Assembly (NCBI RefSeq): GCF_014192105.1
Contig: NZ_JACHXK010000010.1
Span: 62,001-126,000, forward strand
Origin: Paenibacillus phyllosphaerae
GTDB taxonomy: Bacteria; Bacillota; Bacilli; Paenibacillales; Paenibacillaceae
DNA length: 64,000 nt
Direction: 5' to 3'
In this document: one piece after another, positions 1-8,602 of the stretch
How positions within the stretch are numbered: position 1 is the stretch's first letter
How the letters are laid out: each line of letters starts with the position of its first letter
The notes under the pieces: generated by a model
Told to the model about the DNA's origin: nothing
The model's input: only the letters and a program-made list of their open reading frames with translations
Databases searched by the model: none
Program-made: the position numbers and the translations under genes

Positions 1-137
1 CCGTAAACGCAGGAAGCTCATTCTTGATAGGCGGATGTAGTAACAATTGGCATTGGGGAAAAATCAAACGTTCGTCCCCTTCCATACGCACAGGTTCGTA
101 CGCCTCTCGGTACATATGGTATTGCGAGGTGAATGCT

Positions 138-917
138 ATGAATCGCAAAAATTACAAGAGCAGCACGATCCGAGGCAAACTTCGCGTATGCCGTTACCTG
201 CAAGGCAGCAAAACGCTCGCGAGCCTTGTCCCGCGTACGGCTGCGCTCACGTTAGCCGGCCTTAAAACCATGTCGCAAACCCATGCTTCCTTATATATTA
301 AGCCTGATGTCGGTTCGCTTGGCATTGGCATATTTAAGTTAAATCGTCTTGCGCAGGGCTTCGAGCTTCTGGGTACGCGCCGCCGTCAGACGACCCGCCG
401 GGAATTTGCCACGGTCCAGGAGGTCTATCGGCATCTGAAAGCGGCCGCGAAAGGCCGAATGATCGTACAGGCGGCGATCAGGCTCGATAAGGCCGGTAAC
501 AGCCCATACGATATGCGTGTCATGATGCAGCGCAAGCCCAAAGGCAATTGGACGTGCACCGGCGCCTTCGTCAAGGTCGGGAAGCCGGGGAAGATCGTGA
601 CCAACTTTTATCAGGGCGGACAAATCATTACGCTGCGCGAGCTTTGGCAGCGCAAGGGGCTAGGCGAGGGGCACGCTGCGGGACGCACGAGACGGCTGGA
701 GGAGAAAGCGCTCGCGGTATCCCGGCTGCTCAGCAGCAAGAAGAGAGGCATGCACGAGATGGGCATCGATTTTGCCTATGATCGCAAGGGGAAACTGTGG
801 GTTCTTGAGGTCAACTCCAATCATCCGCAATACCACCCTCTCCGGCAGGTCGACGAGGTAGCTTATAACCGCATGCGTTCGTTCGCCAAGAGCTACGGCC
901 GTTTATCTGACAAATGA
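138..917 (+). CDS. YheC/YheD family spore coat-associated protein
   Basis: This 259-residue protein belongs to the YheC/YheD group of endospore coat-associated proteins, which have an ATP-grasp fold. An N-terminal stretch reading SLYIKPDVGSLGIGI resembles the glycine-rich nucleotide loop. Near the C-terminus LWVLEVNSNHP carries the Glu-x-Asn metal and nucleotide ligands of ATP-grasp enzymes. The open frame extends upstream to 24, but the ATG at 138 has a GAGGTG ribosome site 8 bases before it and begins the conserved part, so I chose it. It is shorter than the usual 350-450-residue YheC/D proteins, lacking most of their N-terminal region. The substrate is unknown; the coat link is family knowledge, not seen here. 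Confidence 0.82.
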   Translation: MNRKNYKSSTIRGKLRVCRYLQGSKTLASLVPRTAALTLAGLKTMSQTHASLYIKPDVGSLGIGIFKLNRLAQGFELLGTRRRQTTRREFATVQEVYRHLKAAAKGRMIVQAAIRLDKAGNSPYDMRVMMQRKPKGNWTCTGAFVKVGKPGKIVTNFYQGGQIITLRELWQRKGLGEGHAAGRTRRLEEKALAVSRLLSSKKRGMHEMGIDFAYDRKGKLWVLEVNSNHPQYHPLRQVDEVAYNRMRSFAKSYGRLSDK

Positions 918-921
918 ACAT

Positions 922-972
922 GGAATGAAATGCGTTTGCGCCATCAAAGACGGCGAAAGCCGTTTCACCTTG
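922..972 (+). repeat. Interspersed hairpin repeat, copy A
   Basis: Begins GGAATGAAA and ends CGTTTCACCTTG, with a variable middle. It belongs to the family also found at 12651, 14699, 14799, 33298 and (degenerate) 43243. It lies directly after the stop codon of the preceding gene, and its last bases overlap a possible -35 for the next gene. Confidence 0.6.
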
Positions 973-999
973 CGGTCCGCAATCGCGCTGGGCTACAAT
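970..999 (+). promoter_or_regulatory. Possible sigma-A promoter
   Basis: TTGCGG at 970-975 and TACAAT at 994-999 are 18 bases apart, 43 bases upstream of the small coiled-coil gene. The -35 is imperfect, so this is only a candidate. Confidence 0.4.
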
Positions 1000-1041
1000 G
1001 GCTCTATGGAAGTGACGAACGTAAAGTGAGGCGCAAGCGCG

Positions 1042-1263
1042 ATGAAGGAAGCGGAACATAGCAAGATCGAGGACCAGCAAGCTGAACTGATGCGTGAGAA
1101 TGAAAGACTGAGGCAAGAGAACGGGGAACTGCTGGAGGAGGGCGTAAGGCTGCGTGAAGAGAATGAGCGGCTGCGTCAGGAGACGGTGAAGCTTAGGGGC
1201 GTTATTCGTTCCCGCGTCCAAGAGACGATGTCCAGCCGTCTGAAGGATGCGCTAAGGGAGTAG
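1042..1263 (+). CDS. Small coiled-coil protein, unknown function
   Basis: A 73-residue, highly charged protein. Residues 10-50 are a run of Glu/Arg/Leu heptads (RENERLRQENGEL, REENERLRQE), which predicts one continuous coiled coil, followed by a basic tail. No signal peptide or membrane segment is visible. The GTGAGGCG upstream gives a weak ribosome site. It stands alone with its own possible promoter. I do not recognise a family; low-complexity heptads make homology searches unreliable. It is probably real because the frame is clean and the composition is not that of a shadow frame. Confidence 0.55.
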   Translation: MKEAEHSKIEDQQAELMRENERLRQENGELLEEGVRLREENERLRQETVKLRGVIRSRVQETMSSRLKDALRE

Positions 1264-1389
1264 CAAGCGAGCTTGGCTGGCTTAAAGGCGCGCCGCCGCA
1301 AGATTTCCGGAAGGATCGTCCATTTGCGGGTGGCATCGGATGTGAAAAAACGCTACAATATGAGCAGTACATGTAAATGAGGTGATCTC

Positions 1390-1611
1390 ATGTCAGAAGA
1401 ACAAGTAACCCCTGAAGTAAGCCAGGAAGAAACGATTCAAGAACCTAAGAAGGTCTCCCTTGCCGAGGCGGTCAAGCAGAAGCTTGCCCAGAAGAAGCAG
1501 GAGCAGAGCAACGGCGGCAAGCAGAAGTTCGGCCAAGGCGGCAATCAAGCCGTCATGAAGAGCCAGAACACGAAGAAAGTTAACAATCAGCGCAAGAAAA
1601 TGGGTGTCTAA
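1390..1611 (+). CDS. Small basic hypothetical protein
   Basis: A 73-residue protein with an acidic first third (Glu/Gln-rich) and a Lys/Gln/Asn-rich second half ending in NNQRKKMGV. It is likely disordered and could bind nucleic acid. The ribosome site GAGGTGATCTC sits directly before the ATG, and a clear intrinsic terminator follows within 10 bases, so it is probably a monocistronic gene. I do not know a named family. It resembles small spore or nucleoid-type basic proteins only by composition, so no function is assigned. Confidence 0.65.
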   Translation: MSEEQVTPEVSQEETIQEPKKVSLAEAVKQKLAQKKQEQSNGGKQKFGQGGNQAVMKSQNTKKVNNQRKKMGV

Positions 1612-1619
1612 AACATCTG

Positions 1620-1650
1620 AACCGGGGGCCGTGAGCTTCCGGTTTTTTAA
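1620..1650 (+). terminator. Intrinsic terminator
   Basis: Stem AACCGG ... CCGGTT followed by a T-rich run (TTTTTTAATTTT). It separates the small basic gene from the LexA-box promoter of the SWIM/MoxR operon. Confidence 0.75.
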
Positions 1651-1664
1651 TTTTAAAATCCGCA

Positions 1665-1694
1665 TTGCCAAATTACGAACACATGTTCTATAAT
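1665..1694 (+). promoter_or_regulatory. Promoter with embedded LexA (SOS) box
   Basis: TTGCCA at 1665-1670 and TATAAT at 1689-1694 are separated by 18 bases. CGAACACATGTTCT at 1676-1689 lies inside that spacer and touches the -10. The Gram-positive LexA/DinR consensus is CGAACRNRYGTTYC, and this site matches 13 of 14 positions. A repressor bound there would occlude RNA polymerase, so the five-gene operon that follows is probably induced by DNA damage. The match is seen directly; the regulation is inferred. Confidence 0.8.
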
Positions 1695-1787
1695 TGGTAA
1701 AAATATGGTCTAGTTTTCCGATGCAGGAAATAAACTGGTCCACGTGGAAAATAAATGGATATAACGCAGAGTATGGAGATGACAACG

Positions 1788-3239
1788 ATGGTGACGGTGA
1801 CAGAAGCTTTTGTAGACTCGATCGCGCTTAATGCGAGCGCGGCTAAGAATGGCCGCGACCTCGTCAAGAAGAATAGTTTCACGCTGCTGAACCGTTCGGA
1901 GGATGGATCGCTTCTGTTCGGCGAATGCAAGGGCAGCGGCAAGGAACCGTACCGCTGTTCGGCTGACTTCGCCAAGCCGGAGAGTCCCGTGTACCGCTGT
2001 TCCTGCCCGAGCAGGCAGTTCCCGTGCAAGCATGTCGTCGGATTGCTGTTCGCTTATGCGCAAGGTAAGGAGTTCGCGGTCGCGCCGATTCCTGACGATA
2101 TTGCGGACAAGCGGGAGAAGGCCGAGAAACGGGAAGAGAAGCGGCAGACCGAGGCGGAACAGATTGCTGACGGGACGGCGGCTCCCGCCAAGCGGAAAGT
2201 CAACAAGTCGGCTTTGGTGAAGAAGCTGGCCGCGCAGCAGGAAGGGGCCGCAATTCTCGAGAAGCTGGTGTTGCAGCTTGTGCAGAACGGCATTGCTTCC
2301 GTAGATGCGGGCATGTTGCGGCTCATGAAGGAGCAGGCCAAGCAACTGGGAGGCTTCTACGTGCCAGGCTTCCAAGCGGCCGTACTCGAGCTGTCCGAGT
2401 TGCTCAGCGCGCCAACGGAGCGGGAACAGGTGTATACCGAGGTCATGGATCGATTGACTGTTCTTCACACGCTTATGAAGCGGAGCAAGGACTATCTGGC
2501 CGCGCGGGCAGCCGATCCCGAGCTGCCGATGGAGACGGCAACGTCGCTAGAGGAACGGATCGGGCATGCATGGCAGCTAACCGAACTGCGTGAGCTGGGG
2601 CACTCGGTGCAAGATGTCGAGCTGATTCAGCTTGGATTCCTGTCCTATGCCGATACGGCGCGCGGAGAGTATGTGGATGAGGGCTACTGGCTTTCGCTGA
2701 AGGATGGCGCATCCTATACGACCAAGAATCTCCGGCCGTTCCGGGCGGCGAAGTTTATTAAGGAAGAGGATAGTTGCTTCCAGGTGATGCAAGTGAAAGA
2801 ACTGTTCATCTATCCCGGAGACCTCAATCCTCGGGTACGTTTCGAGGAGTCGGTGATGCGCGAGACGAGCGCGAGCGACACGGCTGCGGCATACGCGCAT
2901 GCCAAGCCGACGCTTGCGGAGACCGTTAAACTGGTGAAGAATCAGCTGAAGAACCCGCTTGCGGACAGACAGCCATGGCAGTTGGTCAAGTTCAAGACGA
3001 TTGGTACGACGACCGAAGGCGTCTGTTATATGGAGGATGAACAAGGGACACGGATTGCGCTAGCCGATCTGCCGTCGCTCGGCTGCAAGACCACGCATTT
3101 GTTCGAGCTGCTCTCGCCCGATCAGCTGGAGAACGCAGCGGCACTCGTGCTGTTCGAGCATGACCTGGCAAGCTCCCGTCTGCTCGCTCAGCCGATTTCT
3201 ATCATCACCCCCCGCCAAATCATCCGGTTGCTATATTAA
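1788..3239 (+). CDS. SWIM zinc-finger protein of a MoxR-VWA operon
   Basis: First gene of the five-gene operon. Residues 71-82 read C-x-C-x6-C-x-H (CSCPSRQFPCKH), the SWIM zinc-finger signature, a motif used for DNA or protein binding. The rest is long, mostly helical and charged, with a Lys/Arg/Glu-rich linker near residues 100-150. The open frame reaches 1755, but ATG 1788 has GGAG 9 bases upstream and is preferred (483 aa). Family knowledge: SWIM proteins of this size occur next to DUF5691, MoxR, DUF5682 and VWA genes in actinobacteria and firmicutes. Its role, perhaps target recognition by the complex, is inferred. It is separated from the next gene by 43 bases and shares the LexA-box promoter. 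Confidence 0.82.
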   Translation: MVTVTEAFVDSIALNASAAKNGRDLVKKNSFTLLNRSEDGSLLFGECKGSGKEPYRCSADFAKPESPVYRCSCPSRQFPCKHVVGLLFAYAQGKEFAVAPIPDDIADKREKAEKREEKRQTEAEQIADGTAAPAKRKVNKSALVKKLAAQQEGAAILEKLVLQLVQNGIASVDAGMLRLMKEQAKQLGGFYVPGFQAAVLELSELLSAPTEREQVYTEVMDRLTVLHTLMKRSKDYLAARAADPELPMETATSLEERIGHAWQLTELRELGHSVQDVELIQLGFLSYADTARGEYVDEGYWLSLKDGASYTTKNLRPFRAAKFIKEEDSCFQVMQVKELFIYPGDLNPRVRFEESVMRETSASDTAAAYAHAKPTLAETVKLVKNQLKNPLADRQPWQLVKFKTIGTTTEGVCYMEDEQGTRIALADLPSLGCKTTHLFELLSPDQLENAAALVLFEHDLASSRLLAQPISIITPRQIIRLLY

Positions 3240-3282
3240 TTGTTGCCAAGCGGTCTGAACATAGTAGAGGAGACTTCAAACG

Positions 3283-5172
3283 ATGAGTATCGCTATTCTA
3301 TCCGATTTACATAACGAGGTGCGCAGACTTTTCATCGCGGGCAGCGGCCTGGCAGAGGGAGACCCGCGTCTTCGCAGGCTTCAGCCGCAGCTAGCGAAGC
3401 TAGGCGAAGGATCGCCGGTGTTCAAGCGGTTGGCCGATTACGTCTCTCAGGTGATTGAGGCAAGCGGCGATAAGGCGGCTGTGCCTTTGCTTGCGCTCGG
3501 CAGCCTGCTTCATTCGATTATGTATACGCAAGGCAAGAGCGACGCGGCAGGCGATCCGGTTCCGCTCGTGCCGCTAGGGTGCGCGTCAGTGTCGCAGCCT
3601 GCTTCTTACCGCAAGCTGGCGCCTCTATTGGAGGCGCTCACGACGCGGGGAAGCGGACGAGTTGCGGTCATCCGCAGCGGAGCTGAGGAGGGCGTGTTTC
3701 AAGATTTCAGGACGTACCTGCCGGCTGTCGACGGGTTGGAGGACGTTCCCGAGATTGCGGATTATATCGCCGATCACGTCATGCCGGCCATTGGCAAGCC
3801 GATCGTGCCGATCGTTAAGCGGAAACTTAACCTGCAAGGCAACAAGGGCGATGGACGGAAGCTGCGCGTATTGTACGCCATTGCGGGAGACGCGGAGCTC
3901 GGCACGGTGGAACTGGCAGCCAGAGAGGGCTCTGCCGATGTGCGTATTGCAGCGCTCGGCCTGCTCGCCGGACATCCCGACTATTTGCCTCTGCTGCTGG
4001 AGCTCTCGGCCGACGGGCGGAAGGAAGTTCGGCGCGCGGCTTATGAGGCGCTGGCGGGCAGCGCAAGCGAAGCGAGCGTGAGCCGGTTGTTCGAGGCGTT
4101 CACCGGCAAGGATCAGGAGGCTGCCGTGCAAGCGGTGCAAGCTTGCCAGGATGAGCGGCTGACTGCTCTTGTGGTGGATTACGGCTTCGGCCTTCTTCAG
4201 GAGCTGGAGGAGAAATCGCAGACGGCCGATCAAGCCGAAGGCGACGACAAAGCCAAGGCGGTGAAGAAGCGGGATACCGTTCTGACGCATCTGGACTATA
4301 CCTTGAAGGCGCTGCACGGCAAGAAGGGGCAGAACGTCTATCAGTTGCTCTGCGCCGTGCAGATGAGCAAACCGTTTATCGCGTTCTCGCAAGCCTATAT
4401 ACGCGAATATCCGGTACGCCTGCTGCTTGAACTGGAGATGCCGAAAGCGGATCGTTTCGTCCTCGAATTAAAGGATAGCTTCGAGAAACGCTTCATCGGT
4501 TACAGTCTGATCGCTGCGACACGTTGCTTGTCAGCGTATGAAGTATACGACCGCTTTGCCCCGGAACTGGCCAAGAAGTCTTCCGGCTCGGCGAAACTGC
4601 TGGCGCATACCATGGAAGGGCTGCTGCCGCGTGTGGAACATGCGGTATTCGGCAGAGCCGAGAGCGGCTATGACGAATATGCCGATACTCGTCCAGTCGA
4701 GCTCCCGGAAGCATTCCGTGACCTAAGATGGCTGAAGCAGCTAGTCAGCTCCGATCAGATTTCGCTCGTCGCTCCGTTCTTGCTGGCATCGCCTAATGAT
4801 TCAGAGGCGGTTGCCTACGTTGCCGACAAGCTGATGCAAGTGCACAAGGTCAGAGAACCGCTCGATTATGCGGAGCAGCTATTGCTAACCCTGCTGGTCG
4901 CCGGGTATCCGGATATCCCGCGTCTGCTGGTTCACTTGACCTCTTATGCGAAAATGTATAATTCGTACTCCGAGCGGTTCGTGTCCTTGCTAGGTCTGCT
5001 GCCGGCTTCCTATGCGCAGCAGGTAGAAGAGAACGCGAAGTCCTTGCACACGTACTACAAGACGAGAGTCACGCAAGCTATAGAACGCATGAAACAAAAC
5101 GACTATGCCGAATTTCCGGCATATAAAGGAGCGGAACAAATCGCATGGCTCAAGCAGCAACTAACGCGTTAA
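3283..5172 (+). CDS. DUF5691-type HEAT-like solenoid protein
   Basis: A 629-residue protein with no signal peptide or membrane segment. Around residues 205-275 there are HEAT-like helical repeats (VRIAALGLLAGHPDYLPLL, then KEVRRAAYEALAGS). Much of the rest is also Leu/Ala-rich helix, so an alpha-solenoid scaffold is likely. From its position between SWIM and MoxR genes I assign it to the DUF5691 group, which co-occurs with these partners. The start has AGAGGAGACTTC immediately upstream. Its end overlaps the MoxR gene by 28 bases, and the MoxR ribosome site lies within its last codons, so translation is coupled. The molecular function is not known; a scaffold or adaptor role is inference. Confidence 0.75.
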   Translation: MSIAILSDLHNEVRRLFIAGSGLAEGDPRLRRLQPQLAKLGEGSPVFKRLADYVSQVIEASGDKAAVPLLALGSLLHSIMYTQGKSDAAGDPVPLVPLGCASVSQPASYRKLAPLLEALTTRGSGRVAVIRSGAEEGVFQDFRTYLPAVDGLEDVPEIADYIADHVMPAIGKPIVPIVKRKLNLQGNKGDGRKLRVLYAIAGDAELGTVELAAREGSADVRIAALGLLAGHPDYLPLLLELSADGRKEVRRAAYEALAGSASEASVSRLFEAFTGKDQEAAVQAVQACQDERLTALVVDYGFGLLQELEEKSQTADQAEGDDKAKAVKKRDTVLTHLDYTLKALHGKKGQNVYQLLCAVQMSKPFIAFSQAYIREYPVRLLLELEMPKADRFVLELKDSFEKRFIGYSLIAATRCLSAYEVYDRFAPELAKKSSGSAKLLAHTMEGLLPRVEHAVFGRAESGYDEYADTRPVELPEAFRDLRWLKQLVSSDQISLVAPFLLASPNDSEAVAYVADKLMQVHKVREPLDYAEQLLLTLLVAGYPDIPRLLVHLTSYAKMYNSYSERFVSLLGLLPASYAQQVEENAKSLHTYYKTRVTQAIERMKQNDYAEFPAYKGAEQIAWLKQQLTR

Positions 5173-6239
5173 GATTACCGGCCGAGGTACTATATGCGCA
5201 CGAGCTGGAAGCATTGAAGGAAACGGACAAGGCGCCTCGCCCTGCGGGCTGGCAGCTGTCCCCGCGCGCCGTCCTGACATTCATTACAGGAGGCACGGCA
5301 GGCGGCGTCACCATAACGCCGAAGTATATCGGTCATTCGAGACTAGTTGAGATCGCGATCGCCACGCTGCTGACCGACCGGGCGCTGCTCCTGATCGGCG
5401 AGCCGGGAACGGCCAAGTCGTGGCTGTCGGAGAATTTGACGGCGGCGATTCATGGCAGCTCCTCGAAGGTGATTCAGGGGACAGCCGGCACGACGGAGGA
5501 GCAGATCCGCTATTCCTGGAACTATGCGATGCTTCTCGCGAATGGGCCTTCCGAACAGGCGCTCATTAAGAGCCCGATCTATCGTGCGATGGAAGAGGGC
5601 GGCATTGCGCGCTTCGAGGAGATTTCCCGCTGCGCGTCCGAGGTTCAAGATGCACTCATCTCGATCCTCTCGGAGAAGACGATCTCCGTGCCCGAGCTGG
5701 GCCAGGAGTTGTCCGCGTCCAAAGGCTTCTCGATTATCGCGACGGCGAACACGCGCGACCGCGGCGTGAACGAGATGTCCTCCGCATTGAAGCGCCGCTT
5801 CAACAGCATTGTGCTGCCCGCGCCTGCCGATCTGGAGACGGAGCTGGATATCGTCCGCAGACGCGTGCGCGAACTGTCGAATAGCTATGAGATCGGCGCA
5901 GCGCTTCCAGCGGACGATACGATCCGCAAGGTAGTCACCATCTTCCGCGAGCTGCGCCTGGGCACGACGCTCGACAGCAAGGAAAAGGTGAAGGCGCCAA
6001 GCGGCGTCATCTCGACGGCAGAGGCGATCTCGCTGCTCACGGGCAGCATGGCGCTGGCGGCAAGCTTCGGCAGCGGCGAAGTGGAAGAGGGCGATCTGGC
6101 TGCCGGCTTGCAAGGGGCGATCGTGAAGGACGAAGAGAAGGATCGGCTTGTATGGAAAGATTACCTCGAGAACGTGATGAAGAAGCGGGGATCGGAATGG
6201 CGTCCACTGTACAATGCATGCCGGGAGATGAACGGTTGA
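5145..6239 (+). CDS. MoxR-family AAA+ ATPase
   Basis: A 364-residue AAA+ ATPase. Walker A is GEPGTAKS at residues 85-92, an acidic Walker B lies in GGIARFEEISR, and the sensor 1 region ATANTRDRG is followed by MSSALKRRF with the expected arginines, as in MoxR/RavA-type chaperone ATPases. MoxR ATPases typically remodel proteins together with a VWA partner, which is encoded two genes downstream. ATG 5145 has AAAGGAG 12 bases upstream, inside the previous gene. Its stop TGA overlaps the TTG start of the next gene. No DNA-binding domain is present. Assignment to MoxR is firm; the client protein is unknown. Confidence 0.9.
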   Translation: MAQAATNALRLPAEVLYAHELEALKETDKAPRPAGWQLSPRAVLTFITGGTAGGVTITPKYIGHSRLVEIAIATLLTDRALLLIGEPGTAKSWLSENLTAAIHGSSSKVIQGTAGTTEEQIRYSWNYAMLLANGPSEQALIKSPIYRAMEEGGIARFEEISRCASEVQDALISILSEKTISVPELGQELSASKGFSIIATANTRDRGVNEMSSALKRRFNSIVLPAPADLETELDIVRRRVRELSNSYEIGAALPADDTIRKVVTIFRELRLGTTLDSKEKVKAPSGVISTAEAISLLTGSMALAASFGSGEVEEGDLAAGLQGAIVKDEEKDRLVWKDYLENVMKKRGSEWRPLYNACREMNG

Positions 6240-8602
6240 TTAGCGGCGGCGAGGGCCATGTGCACCTATTTGGCGTTCGGCACTTGTCGCCGGCGGGCGC
6301 GTATCATCTGCGGACCCTGCTCGATCAGGTGAAGCCGTCGGTCGTGCTGGTAGAAGGCCCCTCCGATGCAACCGAGTGGATCAGTCAGCTGAGTGCCAAA
6401 GGCGTTGTGCCTCCAGTCGCTTTGATGGCGTATACGGAGAGTTTGCCGGTGCGAACGCTGCTGTATCCGTTCGCTTCGTATTCGCCCGAATACGAAGCAT
6501 TCCGCTGGGCTGCGGCTAACGGTGCGGACGCGGCATTCATCGATCTGCCGTCGGATATTTCCGTGACGCTGTATGAGTACCGGAAACAGGCTTTGCTGGA
6601 GCGGCAAGAGAGCGAGCAAGCGGATGAGGTGCTGCAGGCAGCCCGGGAAGAGGCATTCGAGAGCAAGCGCCAATATTACACGCGTCAGCATCAGCTCTAT
6701 GAGCAGATTGCGCAGCTTGCGGGTGAGCAGAATTACGAGAGTTACTGGGAGCGGCACTTTGAGCACGATGGCAAGATGGAAGGGTATCGTCACGAGATTA
6801 CGGAACTATCTTGGCAGATGCGCCGTCTGCTGGAGGACGATGAACGGAAGGCAGATCCGATCGAATCGGCCGTGAACGAAGTGCGCGAAAGCTATATGCG
6901 GCTAGAGATCAGCCGCCGTCTGGCAGCCGGGATACCGCCCGAGAAGATCGTTGTCGTTACCGGTGCGCACCATGTAAGCGGACTTGACGGTTCGCTTGCG
7001 CCGATGACCGAACAGGAGCTGGCGAAGCTGCCGCGGACGCCGACGAAGCGGACGCTCATGCCTTATTCGTACTATAAGCTGTCGAGCCAATCCGGTTACG
7101 GTGCGGGCAACCCGGCACCGGCTTATTTTGAGCTTATGTGGGACTGTCTGCAAGACGGGGCGCTGGATAACCTGCCGTCCCTCTACTTGTCCCATATTGC
7201 CCAGCGTCTTCGCGAGCAGGGTACCTATCGCTCGACGGCCTCGGTCATTGAAGGGGTCCGGCTTGCGCAGACGCTGGCTTCCTTGCGGGGGAGCAACCAG
7301 CCGATCCTAGAGGACTTACGCGATGCGGCAGTCGTTACGCTCGGTTACGGGGAGCGGTCCGTCGTCGCTGAAGCGATGGTCCGCACCGAGATCGGCACTT
7401 CGATCGGGTTCCTGCCGGAGGGGATCAGCCAGACGCCGATCCAGGATGACTTGAATCGTCAGTTGAAGCGATTGAAGCTTACGAAATACAAGTCGGCTGT
7501 CGCCACCGATCTGGAGCTGGACCTGCGCGAGAACCGGAGAGTAAAGACGAAGGAACTCGCCTATCAGGATCTCGAGCGTTCCATACTGCTGCATCGTCTG
7601 GAGCTGCTGGGGGTATCCTTCGCCAGTCGCCGGACACTGCGGTCCGATGCGCCGGCTTGGTCCGAGCATTGGGTGCTGCAGTGGACCCCGGAGGCGGAGA
7701 TTCAGCTGATCGAGTCTACGCTTAAAGGCGAGACAATCGAATGGGCAGCCGCTTATGCGATTCGGGAGCGGCTTGCTGGTTGCGCGGATGTCGCGGAAGC
7801 CGCCAAGCTGGTGCGCCTGTCGTGCGACTGCGGATTAACGGCATGCATGGAAGAAGCGCGAGCCGCGCTGCAACGCTTGTCTGTCGACGGCCAGCAATTC
7901 ACCGCGTTGGCGCAAGCGGCATTCGAGCTATCGGCGCTTGTTCACTACGGCTCGCTAAGGCGAACGGATACCGAAGTGCTCGTTCCGCTGCTGCAACAGC
8001 TGTTCTTCCGTGCCGCCTTGCTGTTGGTCGATGCGGCGGGATGCAGCGATGATGCGGCTACGCAAATGCTAAGCGCGATTCACCAACTTCATACCGTGTC
8101 GCAGGACCAGCATGAGCGGATCGACGATGAAGTGTGGCAGCGTCAGCTGTGGGAGCTCGCGTCGCGCGATGACCGGAATGCGCGCCTGTCCGGCTATGCG
8201 TTCGCGATTATGCTCGAGCGGCATGCGGTCACGGAGGAAGCTTGCGAACAGGAGGTATCGCGGCGATTGTCGCCCGGGATTCCAGCTGATCTGGGAGCGG
8301 GCTGGTTCGAAGGCCTTTCGCTGCGCAATCGTTACGCGCTGCTCTCCCGTCCTTCGCTATGGCGGCAGCTCGACAGCTACATCCAGTCGCTCGAGCCTGA
8401 GCAATTCCGCCGCTCGCTCGTATTCCTGCGCCGCTCCTTCGGCGCCTTCGAGCCGAGAGAAAAGGCGGCGGTAGCCGAGCTGCTGGGCGACCTGTGGGGC
8501 GCCTCCGCCTCCATGGAGGCGGAGGCGCTGCAAGAGCCGCTGACCGACGATGAGCAGACCGCGATTGCGGCATTGGACGATTTTGACTTTGGAGATTTCT
8601 AG
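6236..8602 (+). CDS. DUF5682 protein with TraB/EreA-like motifs
   Basis: A protein of 788 residues if the TTG at 6236 is used. That codon forms a TTGA overlap with the MoxR stop and has GGGAG 8 bases upstream; an ATG at 6152 in the same frame would lie deep inside the MoxR gene. The N-terminus reads HLFGVRHLSPAGA, then SVVLVEGPSD. Near residue 255 is VVVTGAHHVSGL. A paired GxxH motif with an intervening acidic strand recalls the TraB/PrgY, Tiki and EreA/ChaN fold, some members of which are hydrolases; this is inference. The C-terminal half is helical and repetitive, suggesting a solenoid. DUF5682 is the family known to sit with MoxR and VWA genes. It ends one base into the GTG of the next gene. 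Confidence 0.8.
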   Translation: MISGGEGHVHLFGVRHLSPAGAYHLRTLLDQVKPSVVLVEGPSDATEWISQLSAKGVVPPVALMAYTESLPVRTLLYPFASYSPEYEAFRWAAANGADAAFIDLPSDISVTLYEYRKQALLERQESEQADEVLQAAREEAFESKRQYYTRQHQLYEQIAQLAGEQNYESYWERHFEHDGKMEGYRHEITELSWQMRRLLEDDERKADPIESAVNEVRESYMRLEISRRLAAGIPPEKIVVVTGAHHVSGLDGSLAPMTEQELAKLPRTPTKRTLMPYSYYKLSSQSGYGAGNPAPAYFELMWDCLQDGALDNLPSLYLSHIAQRLREQGTYRSTASVIEGVRLAQTLASLRGSNQPILEDLRDAAVVTLGYGERSVVAEAMVRTEIGTSIGFLPEGISQTPIQDDLNRQLKRLKLTKYKSAVATDLELDLRENRRVKTKELAYQDLERSILLHRLELLGVSFASRRTLRSDAPAWSEHWVLQWTPEAEIQLIESTLKGETIEWAAAYAIRERLAGCADVAEAAKLVRLSCDCGLTACMEEARAALQRLSVDGQQFTALAQAAFELSALVHYGSLRRTDTEVLVPLLQQLFFRAALLLVDAAGCSDDAATQMLSAIHQLHTVSQDQHERIDDEVWQRQLWELASRDDRNARLSGYAFAIMLERHAVTEEACEQEVSRRLSPGIPADLGAGWFEGLSLRNRYALLSRPSLWRQLDSYIQSLEPEQFRRSLVFLRRSFGAFEPREKAAVAELLGDLWGASASMEAEALQEPLTDDEQTAIAALDDFDFGDF

